Positions 9,328 to 17,740 of a stretch of DNA of 64,000 nt are shown in pieces. Origin of the DNA: Umezawaea sp049997955 (GTDB lineage Bacteria > Actinomycetota > Actinomycetes > Mycobacteriales > Pseudonocardiaceae). The notes under the pieces were generated by a model. It did not search any database. It saw only the letters and a program-made list of their open reading frames with translations, and had not been told where the DNA came from. The position numbers and the translations under genes are program-made. Where the stretch lies: contig JAEBDY010000001.1 of NCBI GenBank assembly GCA_049997955.1, positions 620,001-684,000 of the forward strand. The letters are read 5' to 3'. Position 1 is the first letter of the stretch; every line of letters begins with the position of its first letter.

Positions 9328-9636
9328 ATGCGGCGATCAGTGTCCAGTGCGTGCGTGGCTCTCCTCATCGCGCTGGCCGGTGCGTTCACACTGGTGGCGC
9401 CCGCCTCCGCGGCGGTGGGCCCGGTCGCGCACGCCGTCGCCCAGCCGACGGAGGTCGTCACCCCGTCGAACACGGGGCCGGACCTCAACCCCCAGCAGGA
9501 ACCGGGCAACTCGGTCAACCCCAACACGAAGAACAAGCTCTGGATCGGCGGCATCGCGGTGCTGCTCTTCGCCTTCGTCTACTGGCGCAACAAGCGCAGG
9601 TACGCGAAGTGGCGCAAGGGCAGGAAGGCGGGCTGA
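9328..9636 (+). CDS. Small secreted/membrane protein, signal peptide plus C-terminal membrane segment
   Basis: I do not recognise a family. The 102-residue product starts with a signal-peptide-like stretch (RRSVSSACVALLIALAGAF, then an ASAAV cleavage-type site near residue 30). A low-complexity Pro/Asn/Gln segment follows, then a hydrophobic helix (IGGIAVLLFAFVYW, about 76-89) and a strongly basic tail (RNKRRYAKWRKGRK). The predicted topology is an exported N-terminal segment with a cytoplasmic basic tail. An in-frame GTG at 9310 would add six residues, but ATG 9328 places TAGCCT seven bases upstream and leaves a better signal peptide. It stands alone between meaB and the amidohydrolase pair. 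Confidence 0.7.
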   Translation: MRRSVSSACVALLIALAGAFTLVAPASAAVGPVAHAVAQPTEVVTPSNTGPDLNPQQEPGNSVNPNTKNKLWIGGIAVLLFAFVYWRNKRRYAKWRKGRKAG

Positions 9637-9818
9637 GTCCCGAAGCGTTCCATCTGCTGGGAAACGGCATCCGGGATACGGTCGTCCGGTCAGAATCGCG
9701 AGGCAGTGATCGGTCAGGCCGAACCCCGGCCGCCGTTTGGCGCATCGTCGTGACCGGCCGTCGTTGATCACCGGGAGGGGACTTCGCCCCGCCGGGACGT
9801 GATGCAGGATGGAAGCAA

Positions 9819-11015
9819 ATGAGTACCGACTTCAAGATCAGCACACGCTCATCCGTGGAGCGGTACTCGACGGTGCTGGTCGACCTCTCGCGCAGCATCC
9901 ACGCCGAGCCCGAACTCGCCTTCCAGGAGCACCGCAGCGCGGACAAGGTCGCGTCCCTGCTGGCCAGGGAGGGTTTCGAGGTCGAGCGGGGTGTGGCCCA
10001 GTTGGACACCGCGTTCACCGCGACCTACGGCGACGGCGACCTCGTCCTCGGCCTGTGCGTCGAGTACGACGCCCTGCCGGGCATCGGCCACGCCTGCGGC
10101 CACAACGTGATCGCGGCCGCGAGCACGGGTGCCGCGCTGGCCCTGCGGGACGTGGCCGACGAGCTGGGCATCACGGTGAAGGCGATCGGCACGCCCGCCG
10201 AGGAGGTGGGCGGCGGCAAGGTGCTCATGCTGGAGCGCGGCGTGTTCGACGACGTCGCACTGTCCATGATGGTCCACCCGGCGCGGTACGAGGCCGTCGC
10301 CGCGCGGTCGCTCGCGATCACCGACGTCGAGGTCCACTACACCGGCAGGCAGTCGCACGCCGCCGCCGCCCCGCACCTCGGGGTGAACGCGGCGGACGCG
10401 ATCACGGTCGCCCAGGTGGCGATCGGCCTGGCCCGCCAGCACCTGGAACCCGGCCAGATGGTCAGCGGCATCGTCATCGACGGCGGCACGGTGCCGAACG
10501 TCGTGCCCGCCAAGACGGCCGCCATGTTCGACCTGCGAGCCGAGGACCTCGAATCACTGCAGCGCCTCGAGAACCGCATCGGGGCCTGCTTCCACGCCGG
10601 GGCCCTGGCCACCGGCTGCACCCATGAGGTCGTCAAGGTCTCGCCGATCTACGCCGAACTCACCCCGGACCCGTGGCTGGCGGACGCCTACCGGCAGGCC
10701 GCGGTCGCGCTGGGGAGGCATCCCCTCAGTCCCGAACGGGAACGCCGGGAGAAGATCGGCAGCACCGACATGGGCAACGTGACCCGCGTGCTGCCCGCTA
10801 TCCACCCGACCATCGCCATCGACTGCGGAGACGCGGTGAACCACCAGATCGAGTTCACGAACGCCTGTGCCTCGGCTTCCGCCGACCAGGCCGTGCTCGA
10901 AGGTGCTCTGGCCATGGCCTGGACGACCATCACCGCGGCCACGGACCCGGACCAGCGCGCGAGACTCCTCGCCGCCGCTGCCGAACGTGCCGCTGCTCTC
11001 GGAGGTACGGCATGA
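9819..11015 (+). CDS. M20 family metallo-amidohydrolase (AmiB1-like)
   Basis: This is a zinc amidohydrolase of the M20 peptidase family, which hydrolyses amide bonds of N-acyl amino acids or small peptides in the cytoplasm. In its 398 residues the recognisable motifs are HAEPELAFQE (about 28-37), EYDALPGIGHACGHN (about 82-96), EEVGGGK (about 129) and a dimerisation domain with VHYTGRQSHAA. The metal-binding Asp/His/Glu set is present. ATG 9819 follows an AGGATGGAAG purine tract. Its TGA overlaps the next gene's ATG (ATGA). The same tandem arrangement of two amidohydrolases occurs as amiB1/amiA1 in M. tuberculosis, next to deoD and lpdA as here. The natural substrate is unknown. Confidence 0.9.
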   Translation: MSTDFKISTRSSVERYSTVLVDLSRSIHAEPELAFQEHRSADKVASLLAREGFEVERGVAQLDTAFTATYGDGDLVLGLCVEYDALPGIGHACGHNVIAAASTGAALALRDVADELGITVKAIGTPAEEVGGGKVLMLERGVFDDVALSMMVHPARYEAVAARSLAITDVEVHYTGRQSHAAAAPHLGVNAADAITVAQVAIGLARQHLEPGQMVSGIVIDGGTVPNVVPAKTAAMFDLRAEDLESLQRLENRIGACFHAGALATGCTHEVVKVSPIYAELTPDPWLADAYRQAAVALGRHPLSPERERREKIGSTDMGNVTRVLPAIHPTIAIDCGDAVNHQIEFTNACASASADQAVLEGALAMAWTTITAATDPDQRARLLAAAAERAAALGGTA

Positions 11016-12280
11016 CCGTCGTCGATTCGCGGACCGATCTGTCACGGGAGGAGTCCGACGTGCTGTTGAGCAGGCAGGGGGTGAGCATTGCCCCTGTGGA
11101 TGATCCCGGCGAGGGACGTGGTCCCTCTTGGCTCGACGACTGGCTGACCGCGAACGCGGCCGAGGTCGTCGCTTGGCGCAGGCACCTCCACGCGAACCCG
11201 GAGCTGTCGCGCAAGGAGTTCGCCACGACCGAGCTGATCACCGGTCTGCTGCGCTCGGTCGGCCTCAAGCCGCGAATCCTGCCGGGTGGGACCGGCCTGG
11301 TCTGCGACATCGGCAGCGGCCCCCGCTGCGTCGCGCTGCGCGCGGACATGGACGCGCTCCCGTTGCGGGAGAACACCGGCCTGCCGTTCTCCTCCACAGT
11401 GGACGGTGCGTCGCACGCCTGCGGGCACGACGCGCACACCACGGTGCTGCTCGGCACCGCCCTCGCGCTGGCGTCGGCGACCGAACTGCCGGGCCGCGTG
11501 CGGCTGGTGTTCCAGCCTGCCGAGGAGGTCATGCCCGGCGGCGCGCTGGACGTGCTCGCCGCAGGCGGCCTGGACGGCGTCGAGCGGATCTTCGGCCTGC
11601 ACTGCGACCCCCGACTGGAAGTGGGCCGGGTCGGCACCCGCATCGGCGCCATCACGTCGGCCAGCGACCTGCTGGAGCTGCGGCTCACCTCGCCCGGTGG
11701 CCACACCTCCCGCCCGCACCTGACCGCCGACCTGGTCAACGCGCTGGGCACCGTGATCACCGGCCTGCCGTCGCTGCTGTCGCGCCGCGTCGACCCCCGC
11801 TCGGGCACCGTCCTGGTCTGGGGCGCCGTGCACGCGGGCGAGGCGGCCAACGCCGTGCCGCAGGACGGCGTCCTGCGCGGCACCCTGCGCACCGGTGACC
11901 GGGAGATCTGGGCCGAGCTGGTGCCGCTGGTCGAGGAGCTGGTCGCCGCGCTGCTCGCGCCCACCGGCGTCGGGTTCGACCTGCACCACCGCCGCGGCGT
12001 GCCGCCGGTCGTCAACGACCGCGACTCGACGCTGCTCATGCGGGCGGGCATCGAGGCCGCGCTCGGCGAGGACGCCCTCGCGGGCACCGTGCAGTCCTCC
12101 GGTGGCGAGGACTTCGGCTGGTACCTGGAGCACTCGCCCGGCTCGTTCGCCCGCCTCGGCGTGTGGGACGGCGTCAGCCCGCAGCGCGACCTGCACCAGC
12201 CGACGTTCGACCTGGACGAACGCGCCCTGCTCGTCGGCGTGCGCGTGATGGTCCACACCGCGCTCGCGGCACTGGCCTAG
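11012..12280 (+). CDS. M20 family amidohydrolase (AmiA1-like)
   Basis: This is the second enzyme of the pair, 422 residues, closer to the hippuricase/aminoacylase branch of M20D. Visible motifs are RRHLHANPELSRKE (about 55-68), RADMDALPL (about 110-118), SHACGHDAHT (about 135-144), FQPAEEVMPGGA and SSGGEDFGWYLE near the C-terminus; together these supply the zinc ligands and the catalytic Glu. The start at ATG 11012 is chosen because GGAGG at 11001-11005 precedes it and it overlaps the previous stop; the longer open frame upstream is a shadow of the first amidohydrolase. About 40 residues precede the conserved domain and look non-conserved. A perfect hairpin follows the stop. Confidence 0.9.
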   Translation: MTVVDSRTDLSREESDVLLSRQGVSIAPVDDPGEGRGPSWLDDWLTANAAEVVAWRRHLHANPELSRKEFATTELITGLLRSVGLKPRILPGGTGLVCDIGSGPRCVALRADMDALPLRENTGLPFSSTVDGASHACGHDAHTTVLLGTALALASATELPGRVRLVFQPAEEVMPGGALDVLAAGGLDGVERIFGLHCDPRLEVGRVGTRIGAITSASDLLELRLTSPGGHTSRPHLTADLVNALGTVITGLPSLLSRRVDPRSGTVLVWGAVHAGEAANAVPQDGVLRGTLRTGDREIWAELVPLVEELVAALLAPTGVGFDLHHRRGVPPVVNDRDSTLLMRAGIEAALGEDALAGTVQSSGGEDFGWYLEHSPGSFARLGVWDGVSPQRDLHQPTFDLDERALLVGVRVMVHTALAALA

Positions 12281-12284
12281 CCGG

Positions 12285-12310
12285 AAGGGGAGGCCCGCGG
12301 GCCTCCCCTT
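12285..12310. terminator. Perfect 13-bp-arm hairpin between convergent genes
   Basis: A 26-base perfect palindrome (AAGGGGAGGCCCG and its complement) starts four bases after the amidohydrolase stop and reaches the stop codon of the opposing PhoD-like gene. There is no long T tract, but the position and symmetry fit a bidirectional terminator. Confidence 0.75.
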
Positions 12311-13170
12311 CACGGTGCGGCGGCCTGCTTGACCCGCGCCGGCCCCCCGCCGGGCCCGTTCACCCGCACCTCGGCGGGGGTCACCTCCAGCACCGCGCCC
12401 GACTCCCCCTCGCACGCCGAGTCGGAGATCAGCACGACGTTCGGCTCCCCGGCGTCCCGCAGCACCTTCGTCACGACGTCGTCGTCGAGCGTGTGAGCGG
12501 TGATCAGCTTCCACCTGGCGTCGCTGTCGCGCACACCCTCGGCGAGCCATTCGCGCTGCTCCTGGTCGGTCCCCGTGCGCTGGTCGAGCACGATCACGTC
12601 CACCAGTCTGCCGAACGTGAGCCCCCGGAAGCGCCGACCGTCCCGCACCGGCTGCCAGTCGAGGTGAGCGCCGCCCGTGACGACGGCGGGGTGGGCCGCG
12701 TGCAGCCGCCGCACCTCGGGGTTCGCGCGGTACCTGGCCAGCATCCGCTTGTCGGTGGGCAGCGAGCCGACGTGCAGGACCGCGTCCAGACCGGTGCGCT
12801 GGGCGAGGTGGGCGTGCGCCTGACCGCGGAGCACGCCGAAGCGCAGCAGGTCGCACTCGTCGTGGGGAGCGGTCGTCGTCCGGCCCGTCTCGGAGCTGAC
12901 ACCGCCGACCCGGAACCGGTAGTAGTAGGCGGTGCGCGGGCGCAGCCCGGTGACCGGGACCTTGACCGTGTGGTCGCGTTCGGCGGTCGCCCACGCCGTG
13001 CCGGACGCCATGAGCTGCTCGAACGACGGTGTCCGCGAGACCTCCCAGGTGATGCTCAACCTGGGCAGGCCGGTCGTCACGCGGGTCCACAGCAGGACGC
13101 CGTCCGGCCACGGGTCACCGGAGGCGACCCCGTGGTCGAACGACACCCACCAGTCGAGTGGGGAGCTCAT
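12310..13170 (-). CDS. PhoD-like protein with degenerate metallophosphoesterase domain (probable pseudoenzyme)
   Basis: The N-terminus (FDHGVASGDPWPDGVLLWTRV, given here in parts: FDHGVASGDP, LLWTRV) is the signature of the PhoD alkaline phosphatase Ig-like domain, and residues about 30-100 continue that fold. In the region that should be catalytic, the family motifs are eroded: where HLGDYIYE is usual I read HVGSLPTD, and where WDDHEVxN is usual I read TGGAHLDW. The protein has 286 residues, far short of the usual 450-550, and has no signal peptide. A loss of metal-dependent phosphatase activity is therefore likely. The reading frame is intact with normal codon use, which argues for a maintained non-enzymatic role and against recent decay. 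Confidence 0.7.
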   Translation of the reverse strand: MSSPLDWWVSFDHGVASGDPWPDGVLLWTRVTTGLPRLSITWEVSRTPSFEQLMASGTAWATAERDHTVKVPVTGLRPRTAYYYRFRVGGVSSETGRTTTAPHDECDLLRFGVLRGQAHAHLAQRTGLDAVLHVGSLPTDKRMLARYRANPEVRRLHAAHPAVVTGGAHLDWQPVRDGRRFRGLTFGRLVDVIVLDQRTGTDQEQREWLAEGVRDSDARWKLITAHTLDDDVVTKVLRDAGEPNVVLISDSACEGESGAVLEVTPAEVRVNGPGGGPARVKQAAAP

Positions 13171-13240
13171 CGTCGGATCCTGCCTCAGCGGAGAGCGGAA
13201 ACCGAGGTCTTGTCGGGCACGGTGAAGTTCGCGGTGGAGA

Positions 13241-15016
13241 TCAGGACACGGGTTCGATGAGCTGCGGACGAGCCTCGGGGGCCGCCGCGCGCACCCCGTC
13301 CGCGGATTCGTCGTTCGCCTGGGCCTGGGACTCGCGTTCCGCCTCGACCCGCGAGTTGTAGACCTCGACCTCGCGCTTGATCTGTTCCTCGTCCCACCCG
13401 AGCACGTCGGCGACGAGCCGGGCGACCGGCTCGGCGCTCTCGACGCCGCGGTGCGGGTACTCGATGGAGATCCGGGTCCGCCGGGTGAGCACGTCCTCCA
13501 GGTGCAGCGCGCCCTCGTGGCTGACCGCGTAGTAGGCCTCGACCTGGAGGTAGTCCGGTGAGCCGGGGATGGGCTTGAGCAGCTCGGGGTTGTCGCGCGA
13601 CAGCCCGAGGACCTCGTGCACCAGCGAGCCGTACCGGTCGAGCAGGTGCCGCACGCGGTACGGGTGCAGGCCGTAGCGGGTGGCCAGCTGGTCCGCCTGG
13701 TTGACCAGGGCGTGGTAGCCGTCCGCGCCGACCAGCGGGACCTTGTCGGTGATCGACGGCTGGATGCGGCCCGGCACGTCGACCGACGCCGCGTCGATCG
13801 CGTCCGCGCCCATCACCCGGTACGTCGTGTACTTGCCGCCCGCGATGGCGACCAGGCCGGGGGAGACGCGCGCGACGGCGTGCTCGCGCGAGAGCTTCGA
13901 CGTGGACTCGTTCTCGCCCGCGAGCAGCGGCCGCAGCCCGGCGTAGACGCCCTCGATGTCGTCGTGCGTCAACGGGGTCGCGAGCACGGAGTTCACTTGT
14001 TCGAGGATGTAGTCGATGTCCTTGCGGGTGGCCGCGGGGTGCGCCAGGTCGAGGTTCCAGTCCGTGTCGGTCGTGCCGACGATCCAGTGGTTGCGCCACG
14101 GGATGACGAACAGGACGGACTTCTCGGTGCGCAGGATCATGCCGGACTCCGACACGATCCGGTCGCGCGCGACCACGATGTGCACGCCCTTGCTGGCCCG
14201 CACGCGGAACCGGCCGCGGCTGCCCGCGAGCCGCTGGAGCTCGTCGGTCCACACGCCCGTGGCGTTGATCACGGCGTGCGCCCGGACGTCGGTCTCCCGG
14301 CCGTCCTCGACGTCGCGGACCCGCACGCCCGACACCCGGTCCGCCTCGCGGAGGAAGTCGACGACCTGGGTGGACGTCCGCACGACGGCGCCGTAGTGCG
14401 CGGCGGTGCGGCCGACCATCATCGTGTGGCGGGCGTCGTCGGCCTGCGCGTCGAAGTAGCGGATGCCGCCGATCAGCGCGTCCCGCTTCAACGCGGGCAC
14501 CATGCGCAGCGCGCCCGCCTTGGTCAGGTGCTTCTGGCCGGGGACGGACCGCCGGCCGCCCATGGAGTCGTAGAGGAACAGGCCCGCCGCGGTGTACGGC
14601 CGCTCCCACAGGCGCTTGGTCAGCGGGTAGAGGAACGCGACCGGCTTGACCAGGTGGGGAGCGATCCGGTTGAGCATCAGCTCGCGTTCCCGGAGGGCCT
14701 CGCGGACCAGCCCGAACTCCAGCTGTTCGAGGTATCGCAGGCCGCCGTGGAACAGCTTGCTGGATCGGCTGGACGTGCCGGAGGCCAGGTCGCGGGCCTC
14801 GACGAGCGCGACCCGGAGGCCCCGCGTCGCGGCGTCAAGCGCGGCGCCGACCCCGACCACGCCGCCGCCGACGATGACGACGTCGAAGGTCTCGGTCTCC
14901 AGGCGTCGCCAGGACTCCTCGCGTTCCAGAGGCCCCATGCGACCGGTGACGGCCGCCTCGACCTCGGTCTCGGTCTGCTCGTGCACCGCTGCTGTCCGGG
15001 GCTTGCGCGTGGCCAC
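13241..15016 (-). CDS. glpD: Glycerol-3-phosphate dehydrogenase (FAD-dependent, GlpD)
   Basis: It oxidises sn-glycerol-3-phosphate to dihydroxyacetone phosphate, passing electrons to the membrane quinone pool. The 591-residue product has an FAD-binding Rossmann motif VVIVGGGVVGVGAALDAA (about 46-63), GTSSRSSKLFHGGLRYLEQ, a central substrate region with IIGTTDTDW-like WIVGTTDTDW, and the C-terminal DAO_C helical domain with HEGALHLEDVLTRRTR. The start is GTG at 15016, with GGGAGG eight bases upstream. The C-terminal 60 residues are charged and less conserved. It is divergently transcribed from glpF-glpK across a 280-base spacer holding a strong inverted repeat, so the three genes are probably co-regulated by glycerol or glycerol-3-P. 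Confidence 0.96.
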   Translation of the reverse strand: MATRKPRTAAVHEQTETEVEAAVTGRMGPLEREESWRRLETETFDVVIVGGGVVGVGAALDAATRGLRVALVEARDLASGTSSRSSKLFHGGLRYLEQLEFGLVREALRERELMLNRIAPHLVKPVAFLYPLTKRLWERPYTAAGLFLYDSMGGRRSVPGQKHLTKAGALRMVPALKRDALIGGIRYFDAQADDARHTMMVGRTAAHYGAVVRTSTQVVDFLREADRVSGVRVRDVEDGRETDVRAHAVINATGVWTDELQRLAGSRGRFRVRASKGVHIVVARDRIVSESGMILRTEKSVLFVIPWRNHWIVGTTDTDWNLDLAHPAATRKDIDYILEQVNSVLATPLTHDDIEGVYAGLRPLLAGENESTSKLSREHAVARVSPGLVAIAGGKYTTYRVMGADAIDAASVDVPGRIQPSITDKVPLVGADGYHALVNQADQLATRYGLHPYRVRHLLDRYGSLVHEVLGLSRDNPELLKPIPGSPDYLQVEAYYAVSHEGALHLEDVLTRRTRISIEYPHRGVESAEPVARLVADVLGWDEEQIKREVEVYNSRVEAERESQAQANDESADGVRAAAPEARPQLIEPVS

Positions 15017-15159
15017 GACAAACGCCTCCCTGCGCTGACCTGCTGCTGACTCCCAGCACGTTACCCGTAGGTACGGACATTCGGGGATCGTGGGCTCTCC
15101 GTTGGCGCGCTCTAACGGTCTGTGATGTGCTGACCAGGAGCGAACGACCCCAAAACGGC

Positions 15160-15199
15160 CCGAACTGACGATTGGACCGTAGACAACCGATCAGTTCGG
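15160..15199. promoter_or_regulatory. Candidate glp operator: 9-bp inverted repeat spaced three helical turns
   Basis: CCGAACTGA at 15160-15168 is perfectly repeated in inverse as TCAGTTCGG at 15191-15199, with half-site centres 31 bases apart. A -10-like TAGCGT at 15203-15208 lies just downstream toward glpF, so the right half would overlap the -35 region. The site sits between divergent glpD and glpF. Binding by an IclR- or DeoR-type glycerol regulator is inference; no such regulator is encoded here. Confidence 0.55.
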
Positions 15200-15297
15200 C
15201 GGTTAGCGTCAGGTCGCATCACGGGGTGGGCAGCGCGGCCGAACCCGAGCTCGAACGCGCCTCCGCCCTGTCCGCCGCACGGCGAGGAGGCTGGCGA

Positions 15298-16041
15298 GTG
15301 AGTGCAGGTTCGATCTTCGTCTGGGAAACCATCGGCACCGCGATATTGATCTTGCTCGGTACCGCTGTCGTCGCAAACCACGTGCTCCGCAACACCAACG
15401 GCAACGGTGCGGGCACGCTCTTCATCAACATCGGCTGGGCGTTCGCGGTCTTCACCGGCGCCAGCGTCGCCGCGGAGAGCGGCGCGCACCTCAACCCCGC
15501 TGTCACCCTCGGTCTCGCCATCAGCGACAAGACCCCCTGGGGCGACGTGCCGGTCTACTTCGCGGGCCAGATGGTCGGCGCGATCATCGGCGCGATGCTC
15601 ACCTGGGCGACCTACAAGCTCCAGTTCGACGCCCACGACGAGCCGGGCGGGACGTTGGGGATCTTCTCCACCGCTCCGACCATCCGGAACACCCCGTGGA
15701 ACCTCGTCACGGAGATCATCGGCACGTTCGTGCTGGTCATCTGGATCCTGCTCAGCCCCGGCGCGAAGATGGCCGAGGGCGGGCTGCCGAACTTCGGCAA
15801 CTCCGCGCTCGGCTACGCCGGGGTCGCGTTCGTCGTCCTGGTGATCGGCACGTCGCTCGGCGGTCCGACCGGGTACGCCATCAACCCGGCTCGCGACCTC
15901 GGTCCACGCATCGCCTACGCGTTCCTGATGCCCATCAAGGGCAAGGCCAACCCGGACTGGGGCTACTCCTGGATCCCGGTCGTCGGCCCGTTCGTCGGCG
16001 GTGCGCTGGCGGCCCTGCTCTACCTGGTACTCCCGGTCTGA
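15298..16041 (+). CDS. glpF: Aquaglyceroporin / glycerol uptake facilitator
   Basis: This MIP-family channel lets glycerol (and water) cross the membrane. The product of about 247 residues shows six hydrophobic helices plus two half-helix NPA boxes: HLNPAVT (about residue 65) and AINPARD (about residue 190). The Asp after the second NPA box (NPARD) is typical of glycerol-conducting members. GTG at 15298 is chosen because AGGAGG at 15285-15290 stands seven bases upstream; an in-frame start at 15172 would add 42 non-conserved residues lying over the putative operator. glpK follows 19 bases after the stop, so glpF-glpK is an operon. Confidence 0.94.
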   Translation: MSAGSIFVWETIGTAILILLGTAVVANHVLRNTNGNGAGTLFINIGWAFAVFTGASVAAESGAHLNPAVTLGLAISDKTPWGDVPVYFAGQMVGAIIGAMLTWATYKLQFDAHDEPGGTLGIFSTAPTIRNTPWNLVTEIIGTFVLVIWILLSPGAKMAEGGLPNFGNSALGYAGVAFVVLVIGTSLGGPTGYAINPARDLGPRIAYAFLMPIKGKANPDWGYSWIPVVGPFVGGALAALLYLVLPV

Positions 16042-16060
16042 AGATGAGAGGACACTTCGC

Positions 16061-17575
16061 ATGACCCAGTACGTGGCCGCGATCGACCAGGGCACCACCT
16101 CGACCAGGTGCATGATCTTCGACCACTCCGGTCGGGTCGTCTCGGTCGACCAGAAGGAGCACGAGCAGATCTTCCCGAAGGCGGGCTGGGTCGAGCACGA
16201 CCCGGAGGAGGTCTGGTCGAACACCCGCCAGGTCGCCGCGGGCGCGCTCGCCAAAGCCGACCTGACCACGAACGACATCGTCGCCGTGGGCATCACCAAC
16301 CAGCGTGAGACCGCGGTGGTGTGGGACAGGACCACCGGCAAGCCCGTCTACAACGCGATCGTCTGGCAGGACACCCGCACCGACAAGATCTGCCAGGAGC
16401 TGGAGGCGCTGGGCGGTGGCCAGGAGCGCTACCGCGAGAAGACCGGCCTCCCGTTGGCCACCTACTTCTCCGGCCCCAAGGTCCGGTGGATCCTGGACAA
16501 CGTCGACGGCGCCCGCGCCAAGGCCGAAGCGGGCGACCTGCTGTTCGGCAACATGGACACCTGGGTCCTGTGGAACATGACCGGCGGCGTCGACGGCGGC
16601 GTGCACGTCACCGACCCGACCAACGCCTCCCGCACGCTGCTGATGGACCTCGACACGCTGACGTGGGACTCGGACATCGCCGCGGAGATGAAGATCCCGA
16701 TGTCGATGCTGCCGGAGATCAGGTCGTCGTCCGAGGTCTACGGCCAGGTCAGGGAACGGGGTGCGCTCGCGGGCCTGCCGATCGCGGGCATCCTCGGTGA
16801 CCAGCAGGCCGCCACGTTCGGCCAGGCCTGCCTGTCGCCCGGCGAGGCGAAGAACACCTACGGCACCGGCAACTTCGTGCTGCTCAACACCGGCACGGAG
16901 AAGGTGCTCAGCAACAACGGGCTGCTCACCACGGTCTGCTACAAGATCGGCACGAACGACACGGTGTACGCGCTGGAAGGCTCCATCGCGGTCACCGGGT
17001 CGCTGGTGCAGTGGCTGCGCGACAACCTCGGCATGATCGGCACGGCCTCCGAGATCGAGGACCACGCGCGGACCGTCGAGGACAACGGCGGCGCGTACTT
17101 CGTGCCCGCGTTCTCGGGTCTGTTCGCGCCGTACTGGAGGTCCGACGCGCGAGGCGCGATCGTCGGCCTCACCCGGTACGTCAACAAGGGCCACCTGGCC
17201 CGCGCGGTGCTGGAGGCCACGGCGTTCCAGTCCCGCGAGGTCATCGACGCCATGAACGCCGACTCCGGGGTGGAGCTGACGTCCCTCAAGGTCGACGGCG
17301 GGATGGTCGTCAACGAGCTGCTCATGCAGTTCCAGGCGGACATCCTGGGCGTGCCGGTGATCCGGCCGGTGGTCGCGGAGACCACCGCTCTGGGCGCGGC
17401 CTACGCGGCCGGGCTCGCCGTCGGGTTCTGGGAGGGCGAGGACGACATCCGCGCGAACTGGGCGCAGGACAAGCAGTGGGACCCGTCGATGGACGAGGAC
17501 CAGCGCGCCCGCGAGTACAAGAACTGGAAGAAGGCCGTCACCCGCACCCTGGACTGGGTGGACAAGGAGGACTAG
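16061..17575 (+). CDS. glpK: Glycerol kinase
   Basis: It phosphorylates glycerol to sn-glycerol-3-phosphate, trapping substrate entering through GlpF. The 504-residue product carries the FGGY-kinase ATP motif AIDQGTTSTRCMIFD near the N-terminus, NQRETAVVWD, IVWQDTRTDKIC, GILGDQQAA, NTYGTGNF and the C-terminal KVDGGMVVNELLMQFQAD motif. ATG 16061 is supported by GAGAGGAC about ten bases upstream. Length and motifs are normal for GlpK, and there is no sign of truncation. A long hairpin lies 60-105 bases beyond the stop, before convergent lpdA. Confidence 0.97.
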   Translation: MTQYVAAIDQGTTSTRCMIFDHSGRVVSVDQKEHEQIFPKAGWVEHDPEEVWSNTRQVAAGALAKADLTTNDIVAVGITNQRETAVVWDRTTGKPVYNAIVWQDTRTDKICQELEALGGGQERYREKTGLPLATYFSGPKVRWILDNVDGARAKAEAGDLLFGNMDTWVLWNMTGGVDGGVHVTDPTNASRTLLMDLDTLTWDSDIAAEMKIPMSMLPEIRSSSEVYGQVRERGALAGLPIAGILGDQQAATFGQACLSPGEAKNTYGTGNFVLLNTGTEKVLSNNGLLTTVCYKIGTNDTVYALEGSIAVTGSLVQWLRDNLGMIGTASEIEDHARTVEDNGGAYFVPAFSGLFAPYWRSDARGAIVGLTRYVNKGHLARAVLEATAFQSREVIDAMNADSGVELTSLKVDGGMVVNELLMQFQADILGVPVIRPVVAETTALGAAYAAGLAVGFWEGEDDIRANWAQDKQWDPSMDEDQRAREYKNWKKAVTRTLDWVDKED

Positions 17576-17636
17576 TCACGTGCCGATGCGGCCGAGCTGT
17601 GCTTCGCGAGGCCGCGTCGGTGGGTCGGGTCACCAC

Positions 17637-17682
17637 TTTTTCGAGTTGGGCGGGGACGAGGTCTCCGCCCAACTCGAAAAAA
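17637..17682. terminator. 17-bp-arm hairpin between convergent glpK and lpdA
   Basis: TTTTTCGAGTTGGGCGG (17637-17653) and its exact complement (17665-17681) flank an 11-base loop. The A/T pairs are at the base of the stem and there is no separate T tract beyond it. Position between two converging genes suggests a bidirectional terminator or mRNA 3'-end structure. Confidence 0.7.
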
Positions 17683-17740
17683 TCGACGCACGAACTGCCG
17701 ACTTCAGGCGGCCGAGCCGGAGTCTGCAGAGCAGCGACCA

